A DNA stretch of 21,319 nt, taken from CAZKXX01 sp964556705. GTDB taxonomy: Bacteria; Acidobacteriota; Terriglobia; UBA7540. Below the pieces are notes generated by a model. The model ran no database searches, was not told the origin of the DNA, and worked only from the letters and a program-made list of their open reading frames with translations. A program made the translations under genes and the position numbers. The stretch is from positions 1 through 21,319 of the forward strand of contig CAZKXX010000071.1 of assembly GCA_964556705.1 (NCBI GenBank), given 5' to 3'. The number at the start of each line of letters is the position of its first letter. The stretch's first letter is position 1. This document shows positions 1-7,775 of the stretch, piece after piece.

Positions 1-1118
1 ACGAGCGCGGCCGAACACTTCAGAACGTCTTCGGTGTCCACGTACTCCTCCGTTGAGTGCAGGCCGGCGCCGCCTGGGCCGAACAGGACTGTCGGGATGC
101 CGGCCTCATCCAGGAGCGCCGCGTCCGTCCAGAAACTGGCGGCGCCGAACTTCACACTTGCGCCCAACACCCGGCGGGCGGCGCGGAGAACGAGTTGCGG
201 CCAGGGGTGTTCGCGGGCCAGCTCGAGCGGCCGCGCCCAATAGCCGTGCTCGAAACGAACCCCGAACCGCGTGTCGCGCGCCGCAACGCGGCCTGTTAGA
301 GCCCTCAACTCGGCTTCAAAGGTGGTCACGTTTTCGGGTGGAACCAAGCGGCGCTCCACGCTGAGCCGGCAGAGTTCCGGGTAACTGGAAAGTTCCTGAC
401 CGCCTTGAATCAACGAGGCGTGGACCGAGCCTTTCCCAAGCAGCGGATGGGCAGGCCCGGTCTGAAGCCGCTGAGCCAGTTCCTCCAGCTCGCGGAGGAC
501 GTGGCCCATATGGACGATGGCATCGAGACCTTCCTCGGGCCGACTCCCGTGCGCGGCGCGGCCGCGCGTCTCGATTTCCGCCCAGGCGAACCCTTTGTGC
601 GCTGTCGCCACTTCCAGGTTTGTCGGCTCCATCACGATGGCGGCGTCGGCGCGCACGCTTTCGAGCAGAGCCCGCGTCCCCAGACTTCGGTCTTCTTCGT
701 CGGCGACCCCGGCGAAGATCACGTCGCCCTTGAGTCGTTCGCCGCGCGCGAGTTCTTCCATGGCCGCCAGCGCGGCCGCGACACCCCCCTTCATGTCCAG
801 CGCCCCGCGCCCATAGAGCCGACCCCCCTCGACGCGGCCCGAAAAGGGATTCGTCATGCCCGCCACGCCCACCGTGTCGAGATGACCGTTCAACATCAAC
901 GCGGGCCCGCCGCCCAGCCCGCGAAGAATTCCTGCGACGTTGAATCGGCCCGGGCTGGGCTCTTCGAGCCGCGCTTCGATCCCGGCGTCGCGCAGCAACC
1001 GGGCAACGAATCGCGCGATGGCCCCTTCACCGCTTCCGCCGGGGACGAGTGCCGGATTGATGGACTCGATCCGCACTAGGTCGCCAACCAGTCCGATAAG
1101 GCGCGCGGCTTCAACCAT
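1..1118 (-). CDS. M20-family metallopeptidase/deacylase (ArgE/DapE-like), 3' end outside window
   Basis: A zinc-dependent amidohydrolase of the M20 (ArgE/DapE/ACY1/CPG2) family, probably cytoplasmic, that cleaves an acyl or peptide bond next to a carboxylate. 372 codons are present and the C-terminus runs off the left edge; family members are about 370-420 residues, so little is missing. The di-metal centre is complete: HLDT (H79, D81), the bridging aspartate in ALDMKGG (D108), the catalytic base and ligand in ADEED (E141, E142), the VMEPTN acid near 165 and the last histidine in GLHSTEEY near 355. AAHGSRP near 195 matches the dimerisation-domain histidine. The ATG at 1116-1118 has GAGG just upstream and lies 27 bases after the stop of the phosphatase-receptor gene, so they are probably cotranscribed. 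The substrate (acetylornithine, succinyl-diaminopimelate, dipeptide or other) cannot be told from sequence. Confidence 0.9.
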   Translation of the reverse strand, partial: MVEAARLIGLVGDLVRIESINPALVPGGSGEGAIARFVARLLRDAGIEARLEEPSPGRFNVAGILRGLGGGPALMLNGHLDTVGVAGMTNPFSGRVEGGRLYGRGALDMKGGVAAALAAMEELARGERLKGDVIFAGVADEEDRSLGTRALLESVRADAAIVMEPTNLEVATAHKGFAWAEIETRGRAAHGSRPEEGLDAIVHMGHVLRELEELAQRLQTGPAHPLLGKGSVHASLIQGGQELSSYPELCRLSVERRLVPPENVTTFEAELRALTGRVAARDTRFGVRFEHGYWARPLELAREHPWPQLVLRAARRVLGASVKFGAASFWTDAALLDEAGIPTVLFGPGGAGLHSTEEYVDTEDVLKCSAAL

Positions 1119-1145
1119 GCGTCCTCGATTCTCGGGACGGAAAGC

Positions 1146-4100
1146 TCAGGCAGGATGCAATTTGAGAATTACGAGCGTCTGGTCGTCCTCGGTGGGAATG
1201 CCTCCCATGAACTCCCGCACGTCGCCGAAAACCCGGTCAATCATGCGTTGGATTTCCTGGTCGCGAGCCCGGATAACCGATTCCACAAAACGCACCAGCC
1301 CGAACGTTTCGCCCCTCACGTTCGTGGCGTTTGGGATGCCGTCCGAATACAGCACAAGAAGCGTTCCGGGCTCCAGCCGCTCGAAGCGCGAAACATGCCG
1401 CACGTCGCTGAACAGCCCCAGGACGAGTCCAGTCGGCTCGAGCGTCCGGACAACCGACCCTTGGACGAGCAGCGGAGGCGGATGTCCGGCGTTCACGTAT
1501 TCGAACCGCCTGTTCGAATCGTCGTAAACACCATAGAAGACCGCGCAGGGCCGGCGGCCTTCCGACGTGGCGAAGAGCTGCGTGTTGACCTGCCGGAAAT
1601 ACTCTCCCAGGTCCTCCGTCGTGGGGGCCTGCGCGCGGACCAGGCTTTGAAGCGTCGCCATTTGCAGCGACGCCGCCATTCCCCGCCCCGCGACGTCGCC
1701 CAGGGCCAGCCCGATTCGCCCTCCGGGAAGCTTCAGAAAATCGTAGTAGTCGCCGGAGACCATTCGGGCGGGAACGCATCGTCCCGCGAGCTGCGCCGAC
1801 CGCAGCCGCGGAACCAGGCTCGGAAGCAGTTGCGCCTGCATCTCGGAAGCGTCTTCGAGTTCCCGGCGAAGTTCGCGGTCGCGTGCCAGTTCTTCGAAGA
1901 CCTCAATGTTCTCCAGCGCGACGGCCGCCTGCGAGGCCACCCGCTCGAGCAGCCCCAATTCCACAGTCTCGTAGAACTCTCCGGAATCCTTGGGGCCGAC
2001 GGCCAGCATCCCCAGCAGTTCGTTCCGCCGCCGAAGACCAAAGACGACTTCGGCCCGGAGCGCGGCGAAACGGTCCGCGGCGCCCTGGAGGACGGGAATA
2101 AGACGCGGGTCGTAAGGAGAGATTTCCACTTCCAGGAAGCTCGCTTCCTGGGCCAGGAAGCGGCATAGCGGCTCGGCGGGATGAAACTCCATCCTTCCCA
2201 GGACCGGTTCGAGTTCGCGTTCCTCTCCTTTCAGCCGGTAGCGGCGTGCTTCGCGATCAAGGACAAAGAGGAAACATCGCTGAACGCGCAGCGTGCGGCG
2301 CAGCGCGTGCCGAATTCCGCCGAGAAGCGCCGCGTAGTCGAGCAGGTGGGGCAGCTCCTGGGCGATGGACTCGATTTCTCCGCGAAACTCGTCCGCCCCC
2401 TGCCCCGCCAGGCGGTCCGCGGCGCGCCGCAGCCGCCGCACGAGCGGAACGTAGAGCGCCGTCGCCAGGACCGCGGAGAGGAACCAGACCGAGGAGGATG
2501 CGTTGCGGCTGACTCCCGGCAAGAGCACGTCGATTACGACGACGGACAGAAAGAAAAGCACCAGAGCCGGACCAATCACGATGAGTCCCCGAAAACCCCG
2601 CCGCGCAAACGACCGCAAATCGCGCGGCCGGGCCGTCACCAGCGCGTAAAGGACGGCGGCAGGCGCTCCCAACGCCACCACGCCGAGCGTTGCGGAAGCC
2701 AATGTCCCGAGAAGGTAGGCGATCGCCGAACCCTCATTCCCGGCGCCGGACCGGCCAAGCAGCCAGCCGACCGGGCAACCGACGGCCAGAACGACGAGCA
2801 CCGCCGAGACCCAACGCACCTGCTCGCGCGACCGCCGGTCGCCGGGCCGGCGCGAGTTCGTCAGGAGCGCGACGAACCCTCCGCCGACGGCCGCAAACGC
2901 CGCCAGCAGAATCGTCCAGGCGGGAAGGTCGCTCCAGAGGCCGGGCGCGAGCGAAGGAAGCAGCAGCCACCCAAGCGGCACCAGCGTCGCCGCGCCCAGC
3001 ATGACAAGCACTGCCCTGCGCCCGCTCCAGGCCCGATTCCCATCCGGAAATGCCACAAAAAACCGCAGCCAGAGCGGAGGCGCCAGGGCCGCCAGCAGCG
3101 CCTGCGCCGTCTCAAACCACGCCGCACCCAAACCCGGGAAGGAAGCCCGCAACGCCGCGCCTTCCTCTCCCGGGAGGAGGCGATAGGGGTTCGGCGGCTC
3201 CAGCGCGCGCGCCGACTCCCCGGAGGTCCACGCCGCGAGCCAAATCGCCGCGAGAAAATTGAGAGCGGCGAAGGCGCGGGCCGAGGCGCTGAGCGGCCGC
3301 GTGAGCAGCGCAGCCAGCGCCAAGAGCACGTAGAAGACCACCAGAAAAAGTCGTGTCCCGTAACGGTCGAGGTTTTGGCGAATCTCCTCGCGGGCGCCGG
3401 GAAACTCGAAGGGAAGGAATTCCATCTGCTCGGGTTGCAGGAACCCGAGTTCGGCTCGCCAGCGGCCCGCGCGCCGCGCGAGAATGTTCCCTTCGACGGT
3501 TTGCTGCCAGGGCCAGAGGTCGAACTCGTCCAGGCTGCGCCGCGCACCGCTTTCCGTTTCGACGACTGCCCACTCCCCACCCGCGCCGAAAACTCGCGCG
3601 CGGTCCTCAGCCAAGCCTTCTTCGGAGTTCTCTTCGGTCCGCTGGTAGAAGTACCGCTTGCCTTCCCGACCGAAAAAGCCGGCGGGCGTGACGCCGCGGA
3701 CGACCGCCTCGTCCGTCACCGTCTCGAAGTTGCGGGCATAGATGCTCGACGGGTCTCCGCGGCGCCAGAAGTAGAACGAACGTCCGTCCTCCGACCAGGG
3801 CCACCAGAGCGATTGCGCGTCTTCAGGGAGCTCCCAGATTCTCTCTCCGGTTTCGGCGTCAACGACCGCGCGCGTCTCGCCCTTCAGAAGAATCTTCGCT
3901 CCATCGGGGGCCATTTCCGGAGCGTTGCGCCGCGCGCCGCGCCAGCCGGCCTCCCCCTTCACGATGACCTGCGCCTGCCCGGAGGCAACCTCCAGCCGCG
4001 CGAGGACGGTCCGTTCGCCGACGCCGTTCAGGAAGTAGAGATAGTTTCCGTCGGGCGACCAGAAAAGGAGCTGCGGGTCCTCAAACGGGAAGTTGCCGTC

Positions 4101-4622
4101 CACGGGGACGGCTTGCGCCAGCGTCTGGGGCAAGTCGTAAACCGCAAATCCCTCCCCTTGCGGCATTTCGCGCCGGTAGGCGAACTTGTTTCCGTCGCGT
4201 GACCACTGCGGCTCAGTGCCCGGAGCCAGAGCGAGGTCCGTGACCACCAGGAAACCCCGAGGTATCGCCGCAATCAGCGTCACCCGAGTGCGGCCGAAGT
4301 CCATCAAGGCCAGATGGCCCGCGTTCGACCATTCGAGCGTCCCCGGCGTCGAGGCAATTCGAGCCACGCTGCGCCCTTCGGGCGTGGCAATGACCAGGTC
4401 GTGTGTCCGTCCGTTCTGCGGTTCCGCCCGCCGCGTAAAATAGGCGAAGTGATTTCCATCCGGCGAGGGGACGGGCCGGCGGTCCTCGAAGGGGGCGACC
4501 AGGCCCGACCACAGGAGAAAGCCAACGACCGCTACCACCGCCGCGGCGACGGCAATGGACGCGGCGCGCGCCGTCTGGGGCGAGGAATTGCTCGAGGCGG
4601 ATGTGAGAACCGGAGTTGCCAA
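1146..4622 (-). CDS. Beta-propeller / multi-TM / GAF / SpoIIE-type PP2C phosphatase receptor
   Basis: A 1158-residue membrane receptor ending in a PPM-family serine/threonine phosphatase of the RsbU/SpoIIE type, which normally dephosphorylates an anti-anti-sigma (STAS) protein. Order: one N-terminal helix (22-40); a TolB/WD40-like propeller region (about 45-400) with PD40 signatures such as PSPDGNHFAYF (52-62), WSRDGNKFAY (140-149), WSPDGNYLYF (188-197) and WSEDGRSFYF (276-285); about nine hydrophobic helices (424-729); a GAF domain (about 760-905); a helical linker; and the phosphatase (about 935-1158). Metal-binding acids are intact: SGDYYDF (956-962), GDVAGRG (975-981), YSDG (1092-1095) and EDDQT (1145-1149). 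Helix counting puts the propeller outside and the GAF/phosphatase inside. The start is TTG with no room for a Shine-Dalgarno, because a perfect TATAAT lies nine bases upstream. No STAS, RsbW or sigma-factor gene is visible nearby, so the target is unknown. Confidence 0.9.
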   Translation of the reverse strand: MATPVLTSASSNSSPQTARAASIAVAAAVVAVVGFLLWSGLVAPFEDRRPVPSPDGNHFAYFTRRAEPQNGRTHDLVIATPEGRSVARIASTPGTLEWSNAGHLALMDFGRTRVTLIAAIPRGFLVVTDLALAPGTEPQWSRDGNKFAYRREMPQGEGFAVYDLPQTLAQAVPVDGNFPFEDPQLLFWSPDGNYLYFLNGVGERTVLARLEVASGQAQVIVKGEAGWRGARRNAPEMAPDGAKILLKGETRAVVDAETGERIWELPEDAQSLWWPWSEDGRSFYFWRRGDPSSIYARNFETVTDEAVVRGVTPAGFFGREGKRYFYQRTEENSEEGLAEDRARVFGAGGEWAVVETESGARRSLDEFDLWPWQQTVEGNILARRAGRWRAELGFLQPEQMEFLPFEFPGAREEIRQNLDRYGTRLFLVVFYVLLALAALLTRPLSASARAFAALNFLAAIWLAAWTSGESARALEPPNPYRLLPGEEGAALRASFPGLGAAWFETAQALLAALAPPLWLRFFVAFPDGNRAWSGRRAVLVMLGAATLVPLGWLLLPSLAPGLWSDLPAWTILLAAFAAVGGGFVALLTNSRRPGDRRSREQVRWVSAVLVVLAVGCPVGWLLGRSGAGNEGSAIAYLLGTLASATLGVVALGAPAAVLYALVTARPRDLRSFARRGFRGLIVIGPALVLFFLSVVVIDVLLPGVSRNASSSVWFLSAVLATALYVPLVRRLRRAADRLAGQGADEFRGEIESIAQELPHLLDYAALLGGIRHALRRTLRVQRCFLFVLDREARRYRLKGEERELEPVLGRMEFHPAEPLCRFLAQEASFLEVEISPYDPRLIPVLQGAADRFAALRAEVVFGLRRRNELLGMLAVGPKDSGEFYETVELGLLERVASQAAVALENIEVFEELARDRELRRELEDASEMQAQLLPSLVPRLRSAQLAGRCVPARMVSGDYYDFLKLPGGRIGLALGDVAGRGMAASLQMATLQSLVRAQAPTTEDLGEYFRQVNTQLFATSEGRRPCAVFYGVYDDSNRRFEYVNAGHPPPLLVQGSVVRTLEPTGLVLGLFSDVRHVSRFERLEPGTLLVLYSDGIPNATNVRGETFGLVRFVESVIRARDQEIQRMIDRVFGDVREFMGGIPTEDDQTLVILKLHPA

Positions 4623-4631
4623 GTCGCGGGG

Positions 4632-4637
4632 ATTATA
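4632..4637 (-). promoter_or_regulatory. Consensus -10 box for the phosphatase-receptor gene
   Basis: A perfect TATAAT on the minus strand ends nine bases before the TTG start at 4622. A possible -35 TTGCCG lies 19 bases upstream (4/6 match, long spacer). Transcription should begin at about 4624, leaving a leader of roughly two bases. The promoter suggests the gene is transcribed separately from the suf cluster upstream. Confidence 0.6.
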
Positions 4638-4741
4638 ACCCGCTTCTGATTCCCTTCGGCAAGGGCGTGCTGGTTGCCGGCAACGGAGCGGTCAAACGCT
4701 CCCCGGCGCGTCTGGACGCGGTTCGAGGCTGAAAGACATCC

Positions 4742-5248
4742 TCAGGGGCCCGGGTCCGAGGCGGGCACTTCCAGGGGTTTGATGGAATCGGAGGCGATAC
4801 GGACGAGGTGGTTGACGCGCGACGCCGCGTCGTGCTCGGTTTGCAGGAGGTCCTTGAGCGTCATGGCGCGCAGGAGATGGTCCACGACGGACTGCACGCC
4901 CCGCCAGAGCGAACGGATCGAGCAATCAACCGAGTTGGTGCAGACGGGTTCGTGGCCGGAGTGATGATTGCAGAACTCATCGTCAAAGAGCCGGCCGCCC
5001 AGCGTGGCGAGGACTTCGCCCAGGACGATCTCCTCCGGCAGGCGCGCCAGTTGATAGCCGCCCTCCTGCCCGCGCACGCTCTTCAGAAAGCCGCCGCGCC
5101 GCAGCGCCCGCAGCAGCTTCGCCGTATAGGGCTTCGAAAGCCCCTCCATTTCGCTCAGGACCGGGATCGTGGCAGAGCCTTTCGGTCCCAGACGCGCGAT
5201 CTGGAGCAGCAACCGAAGGCCGTATTCTTCCTGCGAGGTCAACTTCAT
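4742..5248 (-). CDS. Rrf2-family iron-sulfur-type transcriptional regulator (second copy)
   Basis: A 168-residue Rrf2-family DNA-binding regulator. The winged helix-turn-helix occupies about residues 1-70 (LTSQEEYGLRLLLQIAR near the start; wing GQEGGYQLAR, 61-70). Three cysteines, C93, C103 and C109 (C-x9-C-x5-C), sit where IscR and related members ligate a [2Fe-2S] cluster, so cluster-sensing is likely but not shown. The C-terminal tail after about 140 is longer than usual. The gene is the last of the suf cluster, 49 bases after sufT. There is no clear Shine-Dalgarno before the ATG at 5246-5248, and a 19-base inverted repeat fills the upstream gap. Cysteine spacing differs from the regulator at the other end of the cluster, so the two probably sense or bind differently. 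Confidence 0.88.
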   Translation of the reverse strand: MKLTSQEEYGLRLLLQIARLGPKGSATIPVLSEMEGLSKPYTAKLLRALRRGGFLKSVRGQEGGYQLARLPEEIVLGEVLATLGGRLFDDEFCNHHSGHEPVCTNSVDCSIRSLWRGVQSVVDHLLRAMTLKDLLQTEHDAASRVNHLVRIASDSIKPLEVPASDPGP

Positions 5249-5256
5249 AAGATTCG

Positions 5257-5275
5257 GTTCACTCAGTCAGTGAAC
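5257..5275. promoter_or_regulatory. 19-bp inverted repeat ahead of the second rrf2
   Basis: Plus strand reads GTTCACTCAGTCAGTGAAC: 7-base perfect arms around a 5-base centre. An outer pair, TCGGTT (5254-5259) and AACCGA (5280-5285), is nested around it. It sits 9 bases before the rrf2 start and could be a protein operator or an RNA hairpin between sufT and rrf2. Confidence 0.5.
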
Positions 5276-5297
5276 AGGTAACCGATGACTCAGTTCC

Positions 5298-5693
5298 TCA
5301 CAGCATGCCGAGCTGAAGCCGCGCCGCCTCGCTCATCTTGCTCGGGTCCCAAGGCGGGTCCCAGACCACCTCCACCTTGACGTTCTTGCAGCCCAGGCGG
5401 CGGATCTTGTCCTCGACCTCGCCGGGCAGGCTGTAGATGGCCGGGCAGCCGGGCGAGGTCAGCGTCATTTTAACGTACACCGAAGCGTCCCGGTCCGTCC
5501 TGGTTTCGTACACCAGCCCCAGCTCGTAGATGTTGACGGGAATTTCCGGGTCGTAGCAGGTCTTGAGGACTTCGATGACCTTGTCCTGGAGCTGGATGGC
5601 CTCGACGGCGCTGAGCTGCGGAGTCTCTTCGGCGCCGCTTTCTTCTCCAGCCGCCGGTCCCGGCTTGTGGTTTTTTTCCAGTTCTTCGCTCAT
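5298..5693 (-). CDS. sufT: SufT, MIP18/DUF59-family Fe-S maturation factor
   Basis: A 131-residue DUF59/MIP18-family protein of the SufT group, a cytoplasmic accessory factor that helps mature iron-sulfur proteins. After a charged, probably disordered N-terminus (1-30), the domain shows YDPEIPVNIYELGLVYE and the conserved TSPGCPAIYSLPGEVE segment with the family's reactive cysteine, ending in VWDPPWDPSKMSEAARLQLGM, a typical SufT tail. The ATG at 5691-5693 was chosen because it overlaps the sufU stop as ATGA, has GAGGTGGTG upstream, and because the longer GTG-started frame adds only low-complexity residues that overlap sufU. Translation is probably coupled to sufU. Confidence 0.92.
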   Translation of the reverse strand: MSEELEKNHKPGPAAGEESGAEETPQLSAVEAIQLQDKVIEVLKTCYDPEIPVNIYELGLVYETRTDRDASVYVKMTLTSPGCPAIYSLPGEVEDKIRRLGCKNVKVEVVWDPPWDPSKMSEAARLQLGML

Positions 5694-6136
5694 TCCGTGC
5701 TCACCACCTCTTTTGAGCCTTCCACGGCGCTGCGGAAAGTGTGCCAGGCGAGCGTCGCGCACTTCACGCGCACGGGAAATTCCGAAACACCGGCGAAGAC
5801 CGCCAGCTTCCCGAGAATCGCGGCGTCACCCTCGGCGCGGCCGGTCACGACTTCATGGAACTTCTGAAAAAGCTCCTCGGCCTCCTGGCGCGTTTTTCCC
5901 TTCAGCGCCTCGGTCAGGATGGAAGCGGACGCCGTGGAAATGGCGCAGCCGGAGCCCTGAAAACTGACGTCCCGGATGCGCTCGCCCTCAAACCGCACGT
6001 AAATCGTGACTTTGTCCCCGCACAGCGGATTATAGCCCTCGGCGCGCCCGTCAGCGTCTTCGATGCGCCGGAAGTTGCGCGGGCGCTTGCTGTGGTCGAG
6101 GATGACTTCCTGATAGAGTCCGCGGAGTTCGTCCAT
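5690..6136 (-). CDS. sufU: SufU, zinc-dependent sulfur acceptor for SufS
   Basis: A 148-residue IscU-fold protein of the SufU type. It accepts persulfide sulfur from SufS and passes it to SufBCD, taking the place of SufE. Visible landmarks are NPLCGDKV (C39, D41), GSGCAISTASAS (C64) and PVRVKCATLAWHT (C126): the three cysteines plus aspartate of the zinc/sulfur site. The extra segment between the second and third cysteines (about 92-115) is the insertion that separates SufU from the IscU scaffold. The gene starts 33 bases after the A-type carrier; a period-7 array fills that gap. Its stop overlaps the sufT start. Confidence 0.94.
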   Translation of the reverse strand: MDELRGLYQEVILDHSKRPRNFRRIEDADGRAEGYNPLCGDKVTIYVRFEGERIRDVSFQGSGCAISTASASILTEALKGKTRQEAEELFQKFHEVVTGRAEGDAAILGKLAVFAGVSEFPVRVKCATLAWHTFRSAVEGSKEVVSTE

Positions 6137-6145
6137 GGGAAGAAC

Positions 6146-6175
6146 AGTTCGGAGTTGAGAGTTCAGAGTTCAGAG
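6146..6175. repeat. Period-7 array, four units, between A-type carrier and sufU
   Basis: Four consecutive 7-base units on the plus strand in exact register from 6146 (AGTTCGG, AGTTGAG, then AGTTCAG twice), followed by AG. The carrier gene's stop codon (6170-6172) lies inside the last unit. Same core (NNTTCAN) as the arrays at 9915-10032 and 18755-18856. Confidence 0.75.
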
Positions 6176-6490
6176 CCCAAACGACTTTCCGCACCCGCAC
6201 GTGCTCTTCGCGTTGGGATTGTGGAAGACGAACTGGCTTTCGAGCAGCGACTCTTTGAAATCGAGCGTCAGGCCGTCCAGGTGCGCGAGGCTTTTCGGGT
6301 CCACGAAAATCCTGACGCCGTGATACTCAAACACGCTGTCGTCCGGGCGCGGCTGCTTTTCGACGCGGAACTTGTACGAGAGGCCCGAACACCCGCCGCC
6401 CACGAGCCCGATCCGCAGCCCCGTCGCGGACGGGTCCCCGGACAGGATTCTCTGAATCCGTTCGGCGGCTTTGGGAGTCACGTCAATCAT
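6170..6490 (-). CDS. A-type Fe-S carrier (SufA/ErpA/HesB family)
   Basis: A 106-residue HesB/IscA-family carrier that transfers assembled clusters from SufBCD to client proteins. The three ligand cysteines are in place: GGGCSG (C34) and STCGCGKSF (C98, C100), with the C-terminal CGCG motif complete. Length matches ErpA/SufA. It lies 13 bases after sufS and before sufU, and is expected to be part of the suf transcript. Sequence alone does not decide between the SufA and ErpA names, so no symbol is given. Confidence 0.93.
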   Translation of the reverse strand: MIDVTPKAAERIQRILSGDPSATGLRIGLVGGGCSGLSYKFRVEKQPRPDDSVFEYHGVRIFVDPKSLAHLDGLTLDFKESLLESQFVFHNPNAKSTCGCGKSFGL

Positions 6491-6503
6491 GGCGCTTCGC
6501 CGG

Positions 6504-7775
6504 TCAACTGAAAAATTCGCGGGCCTTCTCGAGCCCCTGAACGAGCCGGTCCACGTCCTCTCGGGTATTGTAAAACGAAAACGAAGCGCGCGCCGTGGCG
6601 GCCACGCCGAAACGCTGCATCACCGGCTGCGCGCAGTGATGGCCCGTGCGGATCGCCACGCCTTCGCGGTCGAGGACCGTCCCCACGTCGTGCGGGTGAA
6701 TGCCTTCCATTTCAAAGGAAATCACTCCGGCCTTTTCGCGCGCCGTGCCGATCAGGCGCACGCCCGGGACCCTCGCGATCCTCTCCGTGGCGTAATTCAG
6801 AAGGTCGTGTTCGTACTGCGCGACGTTCTCAAGCCCCAGCTTCTCCAGATAATCGATCGCCGCGCCCAGACCGATGGCCCCCGCGATGTACGGCGTGCCC
6901 GCCTCGAATTTGAACGGGATGACGTTGTACGTCGTCCGCTCGAAAGTGACCGAGCTGATCATATCACCGCCGCCCTGGTAAGGCGGCATGACTTCAAGCA
7001 ATCCAGCCTTGCCGTAAAGGACGCCAATCCCTGTCGGGCCAAAGAGCTTATGGCCCGAGAGGGCGTAAAAATCACAGTCCAGCTCGCGGACGTTGAGGCG
7101 CAGGTGCGGCGCGGCTTGCGCGCCGTCCACGACCACCGCGGCTCCCGCGCGCCGCGCGAGGCGCGCAATCTCTTTCACGGGATTCACGGTCCCCAGCGCG
7201 TTCGAGACGTGCGCGACGGAAACAACCTTCGTTTGGGGCGACAGGAGCTTTTCGAATTCGTCCATCAACAGCTCGCCCGCGTCGTTGATGGGCGCCACGC
7301 GCAGCCGCGCGCCCTTCTCCTCGCAGAGCATCTGCCAGGGAACGATGTTCGAGTGGTGCTCCATCGTCGTGATGAGCACCTCGTCGCCGCGTCCCACGTT
7401 CGCGCGGCCATAACTCCAGGCCACCAGGTTGAGCGCTTCGGTCGTCCCGCGCACGAAAACGATCTCGCGGTCCTCCGCCGCGCCGATGAACTCGCGGACC
7501 TTCATCCGCGCGCCCTCGTAGGCGCGCGTCGCGCGCTCGCTCAGCAGGTGGACGCCCCGGTGCACGTTCGAGCACTCGTGCCGGTAGAAATGCTCCATCG
7601 CCTCGAGAACGGCGAGGGGTTTCTGGCTGGTCGCAGCGTTGTCGAGATAGACGAGCGGCTTGCCGTGGACGACTTCCTGGAGAATCGGGAAGTCCTCGCG
7701 GACTCGCTCCACGTCGATGGGAGCGCGGGCCGGCGCCGTGGCGCGCGAATTTACAGCTTCTCGAGTGGCTTCCAT
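6504..7775 (-). CDS. sufS: SufS cysteine desulfurase
   Basis: A 423-residue PLP-dependent group II cysteine desulfurase that takes sulfur from L-cysteine as a protein persulfide. Key sites: YLDNAATSQKP (43-53); the histidine in MEHHSN (138-143); VVVDGAQAAPH (214-224), whose aspartate pairs with PLP; SGHKLFGPTG with the PLP lysine K243; and RTGHHCAQPVMQRFG with catalytic C381, in the short-loop context of SufS. The ATG at 7773-7775 has GGGAGAAG before it and overlaps the last 25 bases of sufD. The frame stays open for about 70 codons further upstream, but those lie inside sufD and read as low-complexity arginine-rich sequence. The partner here is SufU; no sufE is present. Confidence 0.95.
   Translation of the reverse strand: MEATREAVNSRATAPARAPIDVERVREDFPILQEVVHGKPLVYLDNAATSQKPLAVLEAMEHFYRHECSNVHRGVHLLSERATRAYEGARMKVREFIGAAEDREIVFVRGTTEALNLVAWSYGRANVGRGDEVLITTMEHHSNIVPWQMLCEEKGARLRVAPINDAGELLMDEFEKLLSPQTKVVSVAHVSNALGTVNPVKEIARLARRAGAAVVVDGAQAAPHLRLNVRELDCDFYALSGHKLFGPTGIGVLYGKAGLLEVMPPYQGGGDMISSVTFERTTYNVIPFKFEAGTPYIAGAIGLGAAIDYLEKLGLENVAQYEHDLLNYATERIARVPGVRLIGTAREKAGVISFEMEGIHPHDVGTVLDREGVAIRTGHHCAQPVMQRFGVAATARASFSFYNTREDVDRLVQGLEKAREFFS

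Noticed and set aside
2181..4202. Long open frame antisense to the phosphatase-receptor gene (also 12904-14592, 17419-18756 and 19983-21314 minus, and 6471-7889 plus).
   Set aside because: The opposite strand in each case encodes an intact recognised protein with catalytic motifs. These frames give arginine/proline/histidine-rich sequence with no family likeness, as expected for antisense frames in GC-rich DNA.
4685..4702. Hairpin GGAGCG-6-CGCTCC next to the palindrome GTTGCCGGCAAC (4673-4684), downstream of the second rrf2, as a terminator.
   Set aside because: The stem is short and no U tract follows on the minus strand; the palindrome has no loop. Possible but not supportable.
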